Shown here: one piece after another, positions 1-7,551 of the stretch
Layout: each line of letters opens with the position of its first letter
Numbering within the stretch: the stretch's first letter is position 1
DNA from: Brevibacterium jeotgali
Lineage (GTDB): Bacteria; Actinomycetota; Actinomycetes; Actinomycetales; Brevibacteriaceae
Length of the DNA stretch: 64,000 nt
Reading direction: 5' to 3'
Assembly: GCF_900169175.1 (NCBI RefSeq)
Contig: NZ_FXZM01000014.1
Location: 1-64,000 of the forward strand
Made by a program: the position numbers and the translations under genes
Notes under the pieces: model-generated
Database searches by the model: none
What the model was told of the DNA's origin: nothing
The model's input: only the letters and a program-made list of their open reading frames with translations

Positions 1-2022
1 CTTGATGAGGTCCGGGAAGACATTCATCCACGCCTCGAGGACCGGATCCTCCTGGTCCCATTCGTACATGTCCACGGAACCGTCATACGCATCGACCGTG
101 ACCTTCACGGAGTTGCTGATGTAGTTCACCTGCTGGTCCGGCAGTGCCACGACCGCATTGGTGTTCGCCGTCGTCGAGTCGGTCGTCGCCTCCTGCAGGA
201 CGGAGGGGCGCGAGTACGGATACTGGTCGGATGTGGTGTACCCGTCGAGGATCCACTTGATCCGACCGTCGACGATCGCCGGATACGGGTCGCCGTCGAC
301 CTCGAGGAACGGAGCGAGCTTCTGCACGCGCTCGCGCGGCGTCCGGTCGTAGAGGATCTGCGATTCTTCATTGACCGTGTCGGCCAGCACGATCTGCTCG
401 TCCTGGAACTTGATCGAGTACAGCAGTCGACTGAAGAAGTCGCCCACGCTGGGTCCGCCGTCACCGGTGAAGGTGTAGTTCACCTGTCCGGATCCACCCT
501 CTTCATCGGCCGGGTAGTCGAGTTCGACCGGGTCTGCGCCTTCCGGCGCTCCGACGATCGAGTACTGGGTGGAGCGCTCACCGAAGTAGATGCGCGGTTC
601 GTACTCGTTCTGGTCCGACAGCACACCGCTCGGCGGGATGCCCTCCTCGAAGAACGCGGGCTCGCCGTCGGGCCCCCGCTGGCTGCCGTACGCGGCGACG
701 GCTCCGATCCCATGGGTGAAGACCGTCGCCTGGTTGACCCAGGTGCTGTCGGACTGCGCGTCCGGGTTCAGCTCGCGCAGTGCGATGACGGTGTCCTCGC
801 TCTTGCCGTCGATGTCGTAGCGGTCGACGTCCAGCTGTTCGGGGAACGCATAGTACGACCGGCTCTGCTGCAGCTGGCGGAAGGTGTCGGACACGAGGTT
901 CGGATCGAGCAGTCGCACGCTCGCAGCGGTCGCGGCATCCTGGCGGAGCGCGCCGGGCTCGCCCTGGGTGGACGGGGTGTAGGGGATCACGTCGACGTCG
1001 TTGATGCCGTACGCGTCACGGGTCGCCTCCAGGTGGCGCTGGATGTAGTCCGACTCGAGGCTCTGCTGCGAGGGATTGACCTGGAACTGCTGCATGGCAG
1101 CGGGGAATCCGACCACGGCCACGCCGCCCAGCACCAGGAGCATTCCCAGCGAGATCGCGGTGAGGCGGAAGGTCTTGAAGTACGCCGTGGAGAAGACGAG
1201 CGCCGCGACGAGGAGCGCGGCGATCGACACGATGAGCATCGCCGGGAGTGCCGCATTCACGTCCGTGTACGTGGCGCCGGTGACCAGGCCGGAGTCGTCC
1301 GTGAGCCTGCTGAAGCGCCACAGGAAGAGGCGCACCGCCTGGATCAGGATGAGGGCCGCGAGCACACTGGCCAGCTGGATCCGAGCGCTCTTCGTGATGT
1401 CGAAGCCGCGGGTCTCACGCGGGCGCACACCACCGAACAGGTAGTGGGAGACGAGGCTCGCGATGAAGGCGAGAAGAGCGATCATGCCGAGGAAGTCGAC
1501 CAGGATGTTGACCATCGGCAGCGTGAAGACGTACACGCCCACGTCCTGCTGGAACTGCGGATCCGATACGCCGAACGGCACCGAGTTCAGCAGCATGAGG
1601 GCGTCCTGCCATGCCGCGCTCAGCGCGACGCCGCCCAGCAGACCGATCACAGCGGGGATGGCGTAGGTGAGTGTCCGACGCAGCGGCTCCACTGCCTCCC
1701 GGTAGCGGTCGAGGTTCTCCTCCCGCGGATTCGAGGGGGTGATGGCCGGGCGGGACCTGTGGGCGTAGAAGAGCATGAACCAGAGCGGCACCGCCATGAG
1801 GACGAAGCCGATCGCGAAGAGCACACCCTTCGTGACCCATTCCGTCGCGAAGACGTCGAAGCGCTCGAGCTGCTGGAACCACAGCACCTCGGTGTAGATC
1901 TGTGCGAACACCACGAACAGCGCGACGAGCGCAAGCACCGCGATGATGGTGAGGAGCAGGGGTGACGGTCGTCTGCTCCCGGTGCTCGTAGGTGCCTGCG
2001 GGGGTCTGGCTGAGAAGCTCAC
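1..2022 (-). CDS. UPF0182 family large membrane protein, C-terminus beyond the left edge
   Basis: The reading frame stays open from the GTG at 2022 to the window edge, giving 674 codons without the C-terminus. The N-terminal ~300 residues contain about seven hydrophobic helices; the rest is a large soluble, probably extracellular domain, typical of the UPF0182 (COG1615) family, which is usually ~900-1000 residues. Its biochemical role is unknown. The GTG start is preceded by an AAAGGG run and begins VSFSARPPQ just before the first helix. It lies 91 nt downstream of the PDZ/Lon-type protease on the same strand, the same order as Rv3194c-Rv3193c in M. tuberculosis (recalled). Family assignment is by overall look and context. 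Confidence 0.85.
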   Translation of the reverse strand, partial: MSFSARPPQAPTSTGSRRPSPLLLTIIAVLALVALFVVFAQIYTEVLWFQQLERFDVFATEWVTKGVLFAIGFVLMAVPLWFMLFYAHRSRPAITPSNPREENLDRYREAVEPLRRTLTYAIPAVIGLLGGVALSAAWQDALMLLNSVPFGVSDPQFQQDVGVYVFTLPMVNILVDFLGMIALLAFIASLVSHYLFGGVRPRETRGFDITKSARIQLASVLAALILIQAVRLFLWRFSRLTDDSGLVTGATYTDVNAALPAMLIVSIAALLVAALVFSTAYFKTFRLTAISLGMLLVLGGVAVVGFPAAMQQFQVNPSQQSLESDYIQRHLEATRDAYGINDVDVIPYTPSTQGEPGALRQDAATAASVRLLDPNLVSDTFRQLQQSRSYYAFPEQLDVDRYDIDGKSEDTVIALRELNPDAQSDSTWVNQATVFTHGIGAVAAYGSQRGPDGEPAFFEEGIPPSGVLSDQNEYEPRIYFGERSTQYSIVGAPEGADPVELDYPADEEGGSGQVNYTFTGDGGPSVGDFFSRLLYSIKFQDEQIVLADTVNEESQILYDRTPRERVQKLAPFLEVDGDPYPAIVDGRIKWILDGYTTSDQYPYSRPSVLQEATTDSTTANTNAVVALPDQQVNYISNSVKVTVDAYDGSVDMYEWDQEDPVLEAWMNVFPDLIK

Positions 2023-2046
2023 AGTCGCCCTTTCGTTTCTGTCAGC

Positions 2047-2066
2047 CGGCTGGTGGAGTCCAGCCG
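2047..2066 (-). terminator. Hairpin between the PDZ protease and UPF0182 genes
   Basis: A 7-bp perfect stem (CGGCTGG/CCAGCCG) with a 6-nt loop sits in the 91-nt spacer. There is no T-run, so it could be an attenuator, a processing site or only a stable fold between two co-oriented genes. Confidence 0.35.
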
Positions 2067-2113
2067 ATCCGTGTTGGTCCGTGCGGTGGAGCCGGGTCGT
2101 GGCCTCAGTGCGA

Positions 2114-3280
2114 TCACGATCCGGATCCCGCGCACGTCGGCAGCGAGTCGATGCTGCCCTCTGCGATGTCGGTGACCGCTTCGTGCGCAGTGCTCAGGTC
2201 ATCGATGCGCACGACGGTCAGATCCTCGACTCCGCGTGAGCCGAGGACTTCAGTGCAGTTGTCTGCGGGGGCGAGGAAGTAGTCCGCGCCCGAGGCCGCG
2301 GCAGCGGCCACCTTCTGCCGTGCCCCACCGATGGGTGACACGGTGCCGGACGCGTCGATCGCGCCCGTCCCCGCGATGGCCTGGTCGCCGGTGAGATCGC
2401 CCTCCGTGAGCATATCGATGATCGTGAGGGCGAAGATGGTCCCGGCGGACGGGCCGCCGATCCCCTCCACGGCGAACTCGACGTCGAAGGGAAAGCTGTA
2501 GGTCGGGGACATGACGACCCCGATCGACTTCTGACCGTCCGACTCGACCGGTGCAGCAGGCTCGACGGCGACGTCTTCGGTCTGCCCGCCGCGCTCGATG
2601 GTCAGCTGCACCTCGCTGTCCGCGGCGACGACGGCCTCGCGCACGGATTGCATCCCGTCGTCGGAGCCGTCGACGGGGGTCCCGTCGACGGCGAGCACGT
2701 GATCGCCGGGCTGCAGGACTCCTTCGGCCGGCGCTCCGCGAACGATCTCGCTCACACCGATGACGGTGTCGTAGTCGATGTCGAGTTCGCCCAGCGCGGC
2801 AGCGGTCGCCTGGTCCTGCGACGACATCATGTCTGCGCTGTTCCGGTCCGACACCTGGTCGCGGGTCGTGTCGAGCGGGTAGTACGCCTCCGAGGGCACG
2901 ACCGTCTCGACTCCGTTGAGCAGGGAGAAGAACGCCTGGACCGTGAAGATGTCGCGCCCCGGGCCTCCCGACACGGCCACGGTGAGCATGTCGAGCGTCC
3001 CTGCGGCTTCGTACGTCTGCGTGCCGGAGATCGACACCAGGTCGACGCCCTCATAGGGCTCCAGGGTGTTGACGACCGGGCCCGGTGTCTGCAGAAGGTA
3101 TGGGACCGGAGTCAGCGCGAGGGCGAACACGAGCGCGTAGAGGAGGAGTCCGGAGACTCCCGGCGAGGCGAAGAGTCGGAGTCCCTTCCGCGGAGAGGCA
3201 CCGACAGCCTCCGGGGACGATGTTCCGCCGACTGAGTCGTCGGCGGGAAGCGGCCCCGGTGCGGGCGGAGATGCGCTCAC
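2114..3280 (-). CDS. Membrane-anchored PDZ domain protein with Lon-type (S16) protease domain
   Basis: 388 residues. One membrane helix (about residues 41-63) is followed by an extracytoplasmic region with a PDZ domain (GVLQPGDHVLAVDGTPV) and a C-terminal Lon-like domain. The catalytic dyad is visible: Ser in GGPSAGT (about 278) and Lys in GGARQK (about 323). This is the YlbL/Rv3194c type; in Bacillus YlbL acts on cell-division inhibitors, but the substrate here is unknown. The GTG start is chosen because a strong GGAGG lies 8 nt upstream; an upstream in-frame ATG at 3355 has no such support. A TACACT -10 on the same strand (3316-3321) would give a ~29-nt leader. Confidence 0.88.
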   Translation of the reverse strand: MSASPPAPGPLPADDSVGGTSSPEAVGASPRKGLRLFASPGVSGLLLYALVFALALTPVPYLLQTPGPVVNTLEPYEGVDLVSISGTQTYEAAGTLDMLTVAVSGGPGRDIFTVQAFFSLLNGVETVVPSEAYYPLDTTRDQVSDRNSADMMSSQDQATAAALGELDIDYDTVIGVSEIVRGAPAEGVLQPGDHVLAVDGTPVDGSDDGMQSVREAVVAADSEVQLTIERGGQTEDVAVEPAAPVESDGQKSIGVVMSPTYSFPFDVEFAVEGIGGPSAGTIFALTIIDMLTEGDLTGDQAIAGTGAIDASGTVSPIGGARQKVAAAAASGADYFLAPADNCTEVLGSRGVEDLTVVRIDDLSTAHEAVTDIAEGSIDSLPTCAGSGS

Positions 3281-3315
3281 GTGAAGGACCTCCAGAGTCT
3301 TTTGAGTCCAGATCA

Positions 3316-3321
3316 GTGTAG
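3316..3321 (-). promoter_or_regulatory. -10 hexamer TACACT for the PDZ/Lon-type gene
   Basis: TACACT fits the actinobacterial TANNNT -10 and would start transcription near 3309, about 29 nt before the GTG. No clear -35 is visible. Confidence 0.45.
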
Positions 3322-3435
3322 TGGAGCGGTCCGCCCCGCTGAAATCGGTCGCCACCTCTCCGCGACCGCGCGGAGTCGACTGAGAACACCGTGCGCAACC
3401 ACTGTTCGGGGAAGTTTCCGACGGGGTGGGAACGT

Positions 3436-3441
3436 TAGGGT
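3436..3441 (+). promoter_or_regulatory. -10 hexamer TAGGGT for the zincin-like gene
   Basis: TAGGGT lies 38 nt upstream of the ATG at 3480 and faces it. With the TACACT on the other strand it forms a divergent promoter pair in the 199-nt spacer. Confidence 0.45.
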
Positions 3442-3479
3442 GAACACAGCATTTCTACGAACGACGGACAGGGACTGCC

Positions 3480-4841
3480 ATGAGCGACAAGAACGACGAT
3501 CGGACACCGGACGACGAGAGCGGCGACGGCGACCAGAACCCGTTCGAGCAGATGTTCGGCATGGTGTTCGGCCCCGGCGGAAAGGGCGGGCAGGGATCCC
3601 CCTTCGGCTCCGGCGGTGAGCAGGGCGGCATGCCGTTCGACCCCGCCATGCTCCAGGGGATGATGGGCCAGCTCCAGGGCATGCTGTCCGGAGGCGATCC
3701 GCGTGCGGCCACTCAGCGCGTCATCGACCAGAACGTGCCCACCCCCGACCCTGCGGTCACGTCTGAGCTGGCGAAGAACTCCACCGATGCGTTCCGCCTG
3801 GCCGAGCTGTGGCTGGAGCGGGTGACGGACCCCTCCGCCGACGTGTCAGAGCCGCAGGCGCTCAACCGTGCGGCGTGGGCCAAGGGCTCGCTCGACGAGT
3901 GGTACCGGCTCGCGGATCCCGTCCGCCGCAACATGTCGGAGTCGATGGTCGAGGGCCTCACGGAGCAGATGCCGCCGGAGATGGCGCAGCTGATGTCCGG
4001 TGCGGGTCAGATGATCACGTCGATGGGTCAGTCGATGTTCGCCATGCAGATCGGCGAGGCCGTCGCCGCTCTGTCCGGCGCAGTCCTGAGCGGCACGGAG
4101 TTCGGCCTGCCGCTGTTCGGCCACTCCCCCGTGCTCGTCGAGGCGAACCTTCCGGGTGCGGCTGCGGAGATGGATGTGGAGGCCTCCCAGCTGCGCATCT
4201 GGCTCGCGGCGCGCGAACTCGCACACCTGTGGCTGTTCGCCAGGAACCCGTGGCTTCGCGGTCACGTCGAGACCGCGCTCGCCAAGTACGCCGCCGGTGT
4301 GGAGGTCGACCTCAGCCGCATCCAGGACGCCGCCTCGAGCGGTGATCCGTCGGAGATGCAGCGGATGAGCGAGGAGCTGCGCTCCGGCCTCCTCGCACCG
4401 CAGACCACGGAGTCTCAGCGGGAGGCCCTCACCGCACTGGAGAACCTGCTCTCCGTCATCGCCGGCTGGTCCGACGTCGTCGTCTACAGCGCGTGCGAGG
4501 CGCTCGAGGACCGCGACGCGATCCGGGAGGCGCTGCGCAGCCGTGCCGCCTCGGAGTCGGAGGCGGAGGCGTCCTTCACGGCGCACATCGGCTTCTCGCT
4601 GCGTCCTCGCCGCATGCGCGACGCAGCGGCCCTGTTCACCTTCCTCGAGCAGAAGTCGGGCGCTGAGGCCCGCGACGGCGTCTTCCGCCACCCGGACGTC
4701 CTCCCGACGACCCAGGACCTCGATGACCCGCTGGGCTACGAGGAGCGGCGCCGCACCGACTGGGCGTCCGATTCGTCGCTGGACGAGGCGCTGGAGCGCA
4801 TCCTCCGTGAAGCCGACGACCAGGGCGGCAGCACTGAGTGA
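3480..4841 (+). CDS. Zincin_2 (DUF2342) family putative metal-dependent hydrolase
   Basis: 453 residues. It starts with a Gly/Met-rich, probably disordered ~60-residue leader rich in GG and QG pairs. An all-helical body follows, with AARELAHLWLFARNPWLRGH near residue 240, which matches the conserved helix of the actinobacterial zincin-like family (Rv3195 type, sometimes called F420-associated). The sequence lacks a complete HExxH, so activity should not be assumed. It diverges from the PDZ/Lon-type gene as in mycobacteria. Its last 35 nt overlap the next gene, suggesting coupling. Confidence 0.8.
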   Translation: MSDKNDDRTPDDESGDGDQNPFEQMFGMVFGPGGKGGQGSPFGSGGEQGGMPFDPAMLQGMMGQLQGMLSGGDPRAATQRVIDQNVPTPDPAVTSELAKNSTDAFRLAELWLERVTDPSADVSEPQALNRAAWAKGSLDEWYRLADPVRRNMSESMVEGLTEQMPPEMAQLMSGAGQMITSMGQSMFAMQIGEAVAALSGAVLSGTEFGLPLFGHSPVLVEANLPGAAAEMDVEASQLRIWLAARELAHLWLFARNPWLRGHVETALAKYAAGVEVDLSRIQDAASSGDPSEMQRMSEELRSGLLAPQTTESQREALTALENLLSVIAGWSDVVVYSACEALEDRDAIREALRSRAASESEAEASFTAHIGFSLRPRRMRDAAALFTFLEQKSGAEARDGVFRHPDVLPTTQDLDDPLGYEERRRTDWASDSSLDEALERILREADDQGGSTE

Positions 4842-5541
4842 GGCACTCACCGACTCCGGCGACGACCCTCTGAACGGCGGACCGTCGGCGGGCCGGCTTC
4901 CCGCTCGGCTGGGCGAGGGCCTGAACTTCGATGCGCTGTCCTCCTCCGCCCTCCCCCCGGCGGAGACCCGACTCGCGGCTAAGGCCCGCTCCGGGCTGCG
5001 GGACGGCTCGCTCGCCCCGACACGGGGCGGTGGGCCCCACCATGTGACAGCGAGCTGCCTGCTGCTGTCCCGGGCCGCCCCGACACTGTCGGCTCCGACA
5101 CCGCTGGCATCGACAGCGGAGACGGCGTCGTCGGCGGAGCCGGGATCGGGGCGGCGATACGTCGCACTCGGCCTCCACACGCGATCCGGCCAGTGGAGGC
5201 AGTTCGGCGGACACCTCGAGGCAGAGGATGTCGACCTGCGTGCCGCTGCGATGCGGGAGCTGCACGAGGAGGCGGGTGTCGATGCGGCATCGCCCCAGGT
5301 GTGGTTCTCCCGATCGCCCCTCGCCGTGCGGACCTTCACGGTCGGAACGCAGGCGTGCGCATCGCACCTGGACGTCCTCTACGCCGCCGCTGCGGATCAC
5401 CGCCACCCGCTCATCGCGACTGATGCGGGCGTCAGCGAGGTCGCATGGTGGTCCGTGGATGCGCTGCCGCACGACGCTGCTCAGGATCTCCGCGCCGACC
5501 TGAGCACATTCCTGCAGCGCATGGACGTCCTGGGCCGCTGA
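4807..5541 (+). CDS. Nudix hydrolase
   Basis: About 244 residues. The Nudix box reads GGHLEAED, nine residues, then RELHEEAGV. This is the common actinobacterial variant with Asp in place of the first Glu and the usual REx2-3EE metal-binding core. Substrate is not predictable. The first ~75 residues are low-complexity; the fold seems to start at HHVTASCLLLS. I place the start at GTG 4807, inside the preceding gene, because no ATG occurs before the Nudix box. The true start could be further downstream, for example the GTG in HHVTAS. The stop is 13 nt from the convergent metallopeptidase. Confidence 0.7.
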   Translation: MKPTTRAAALSEALTDSGDDPLNGGPSAGRLPARLGEGLNFDALSSSALPPAETRLAAKARSGLRDGSLAPTRGGGPHHVTASCLLLSRAAPTLSAPTPLASTAETASSAEPGSGRRYVALGLHTRSGQWRQFGGHLEAEDVDLRAAAMRELHEEAGVDAASPQVWFSRSPLAVRTFTVGTQACASHLDVLYAAAADHRHPLIATDAGVSEVAWWSVDALPHDAAQDLRADLSTFLQRMDVLGR

Positions 5542-5554
5542 GTCGCTCCCCGCC

Positions 5555-6130
5555 TCAGTCCTGCGAGTGCTTCCGGGATCCTTCGCCGTAGCTGAAGCCC
5601 TCCAGGAACACGTCTGCCTTCGTGGTGTGCGGGTAGCGCGCTGTGAGCGCATGGAAGGCCGGTGAGTGGTCCGGCCGTCGCAGGTGCGCCAGTTCATGCA
5701 CGAGGACGGCGTCGAGGACCCACCCCGGGACTGCTGCGAGGCGCGAGGACACCTGGATCGTCCTGCGCGCACTCGTCGTCGACGCGAACCGCGTGTTCTG
5801 GTTGCTGACCCACACGACCGACGCCGGTTCGATCCCGTCATCGAAGTAGCGGGTGTTGAGGTCGAGGGCCCGTTCCAGGAGATCGTCGTCCCCTGGCGAT
5901 GTGCGGACCGCGCGGCGCTCCATCCGCGCGATGAGCGACGCGATGGATTCGACGTTGCGCTCCGGCTGGAACCTCTGCGGCACCGCGAGCAGCCATCGAT
6001 CACCCTCCCGCTTCAGCGAGATCGTCTTCCGCCGCCGCGCAGAGCGCCGCACGATGATCGTGCCGTCGTCGATCGCCGCAAGCACCTCTGTCACATCCAT
6101 ATCGGCCACAGTAGCCATGACCACGGACAT
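5555..6130 (-). CDS. YgjP-type (DUF45/M48-like) zinc metallopeptidase domain protein
   Basis: 191 residues. The signature HELAHLRRPDHSPAFH holds the zinc HExxH and the downstream H of the YgjP/WLM clan, preceded by ...TTSARRTIQVSSRLAAVP as in other members. Natural substrate is unknown. The ATG at 6130 is chosen because GGAGG lies 9 nt upstream; ATGs at 6118 and 6100 are alternatives, and an upstream ATG at 6298 would encode an Arg/Ser-rich non-conserved extension. It converges on the Nudix gene. Confidence 0.8.
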   Translation of the reverse strand: MSVVMATVADMDVTEVLAAIDDGTIIVRRSARRRKTISLKREGDRWLLAVPQRFQPERNVESIASLIARMERRAVRTSPGDDDLLERALDLNTRYFDDGIEPASVVWVSNQNTRFASTTSARRTIQVSSRLAAVPGWVLDAVLVHELAHLRRPDHSPAFHALTARYPHTTKADVFLEGFSYGEGSRKHSQD

Positions 6131-6624
6131 GCGCCGTCGCCTCCCCCGCATCGCAGGTCCCGTCCGACGGTCGGATCCCGACCGACGACGAAAAAAAGTT
6201 TCGAGGAATCTTCGCGCCGCTCGACGTCCACAGCTCGAACCGCACGAGACCGCGGCGTCCCTCATAGCAATCTGCGTGTCATCCACAGTGATCCTCACAG
6301 GGCTGCGCGTGTCGTCAACACGTTATCCACAGCCTGGGCGCCGCATGTGTGCTCGCCTGTGTTGACGGGGTCGCACGCGCCTCTTAGGTTTGTGTGTCAT
6401 ACCTCCGGAAAACCCGAGGTTCGTGGGCTAGGGGAAGGCTCACGGGCTTCGCGAGAGGCTGGAGGGCATCGCACCGGAAGGCGCATCGCAGGAACCCCCG
6501 TCATGGCGGCTCCTCCTGTGGTGCCCACCTTCCGGTGCTTTGTGTCCACAGGGTTTTCCACACGTCGCGCCCCGACCTTCCGCAGCGTCCCTCGCCTCCC
6601 TAGGGTGAGCGTGAGGAGGCCCGC
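6131..6624. other. 494-bp gene-free region with a cluster of DnaA-box-like nonamers
   Basis: All box-like sequences read on the + strand: TCATCCACA (6279-6287), a perfect TTATCCACA (6323-6331), GTGTCCACA (6542-6550), TTTTCCACA (6554-6562), and a weaker ACGTCCACA (6224-6232). A run of seven A (6191-6197) is the only AT-rich stretch. Neither dnaA nor dnaN lies within the window. The region separates a divergent gene pair and also holds the promoter of the gene at 6625. Confidence 0.5.
6362..6390 (+). promoter_or_regulatory. Promoter TTGACG-N17-TAGGTT
   Basis: The -35 TTGACG (6362-6367) and -10 TAGGTT (6385-6390) are separated by 17 nt, the best sigma-70-like match in the window. It faces the gene at 6625 and would give a ~228-nt leader. 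A second -10-like TAGGGT at 6601-6606 would give a 12-nt leader. Confidence 0.5.
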
Positions 6625-7551
6625 ATGCTGCAGTTCCACCGAAGCGTCCCGCTGGTGCGCAGAACCCCGTCGAGCGTCCAGTTCGGCGTCGACGATCCCG
6701 TCCTCATCGATGGGCTCACCGAGGATGACCTCGACCTGATCGACCGACTGTGCCGCGGATGCGATTCCGCCGAATACCTGGATGCCGCAGACCGTGCCGG
6801 CCTGACCCGCACGCGCGCCCTCTCACTCCTCGACCTCCTCACGGAGGCGGGCGTCCTCAGTCCACCGGAGGCGGCCTCGGGCGGTTCCATCGTCCGCGAC
6901 TTCGCGGAGTCCTACGCGGCGCTGCACGGGGTGGGACCCGTGGCTGCCGCCAGCGCGATCAGGAGCCGCCCCGTGATCGTGCTCGGCCATGATCCCCGGA
7001 TCGTGTCCGAGGCCCTCACCGAGGCCGGATTCGACACGATCGTCGTCGAGTCAGCAGATCAGGCGATCGAAGCGGGCGCCGAGCACCGGATGACGGTGCT
7101 CATCAGTCGCCTCACGGCGAACATCGGCGACTCATCACGACTCTTCGCGGAGGACGCGGACCACCTGCTCGTGCGGGTCGGCGACCAGCGTGCGGACATC
7201 GTGCCGATACGTCCGGGGGTCACACCGTGCGCGACGTGCGCCGTGCTGCACACGCGGGACGAGGACGACGGGTGGTTCGAGGGCTGGCGGCAGCTCGCGG
7301 CCCGGTCACGGCACGCGCTCGTCGACCCCCTGCTGATCCGCGCAGCGGCAACGGAGACGGCGAGGATGCTGAGGGCGGCCGCAGTGGGCCTGGCGGAGTT
7401 CGGACCCGTCGTGCGCATCGATGCCCGCACCGGACGGCGGGCACAGGAGGCGGTGGCCTTCCATCCGGACTGCGACTGCCGGATCCCGCTCAGCCCGAAC
7501 GGTGCTCCCGGACCAGTCCGAGAAGCTCGTGTCCGAACTGCTCGAGCTTGA
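6625..7551 (+). CDS. E1/ThiF- or cyclodehydratase-like protein (Rv3196-type), function unknown
   Basis: 308 residues. An N-terminal part (about 20-85) resembles a winged-helix/RRE-like segment. A Rossmann-like part starts at RPVIVLGHD (about residue 112). A cysteine pair in RPGVTPCATCAVLH and a later HPDCDC look like the four-Cys zinc site of ThiF/E1-like proteins and ocin-type cyclodehydratases. No precursor peptide or partner enzyme is next to it, so a peptide-modifying role is inference. The start has GAGGAGG 5 nt upstream. Its last 62 nt overlap the 3' end of uvrD2 tail to tail, as expected if the pair is anciently linked (Rv3196/Rv3198c order). Confidence 0.65.
   Translation: MLQFHRSVPLVRRTPSSVQFGVDDPVLIDGLTEDDLDLIDRLCRGCDSAEYLDAADRAGLTRTRALSLLDLLTEAGVLSPPEAASGGSIVRDFAESYAALHGVGPVAAASAIRSRPVIVLGHDPRIVSEALTEAGFDTIVVESADQAIEAGAEHRMTVLISRLTANIGDSSRLFAEDADHLLVRVGDQRADIVPIRPGVTPCATCAVLHTRDEDDGWFEGWRQLAARSRHALVDPLLIRAAATETARMLRAAAVGLAEFGPVVRIDARTGRRAQEAVAFHPDCDCRIPLSPNGAPGPVREARVRTARA

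Noticed and set aside
712..1965. A 417-codon open frame on the + strand opposite UPF0182
   Set aside because: Antisense shadow; the opposite strand encodes an uninterrupted, clearly recognisable membrane protein.
6131..6624. Chromosomal origin oriC
   Set aside because: DnaA-like boxes are present but there is no dnaA/dnaN, little AT-rich DNA and all boxes face one way; reported only as a box cluster.
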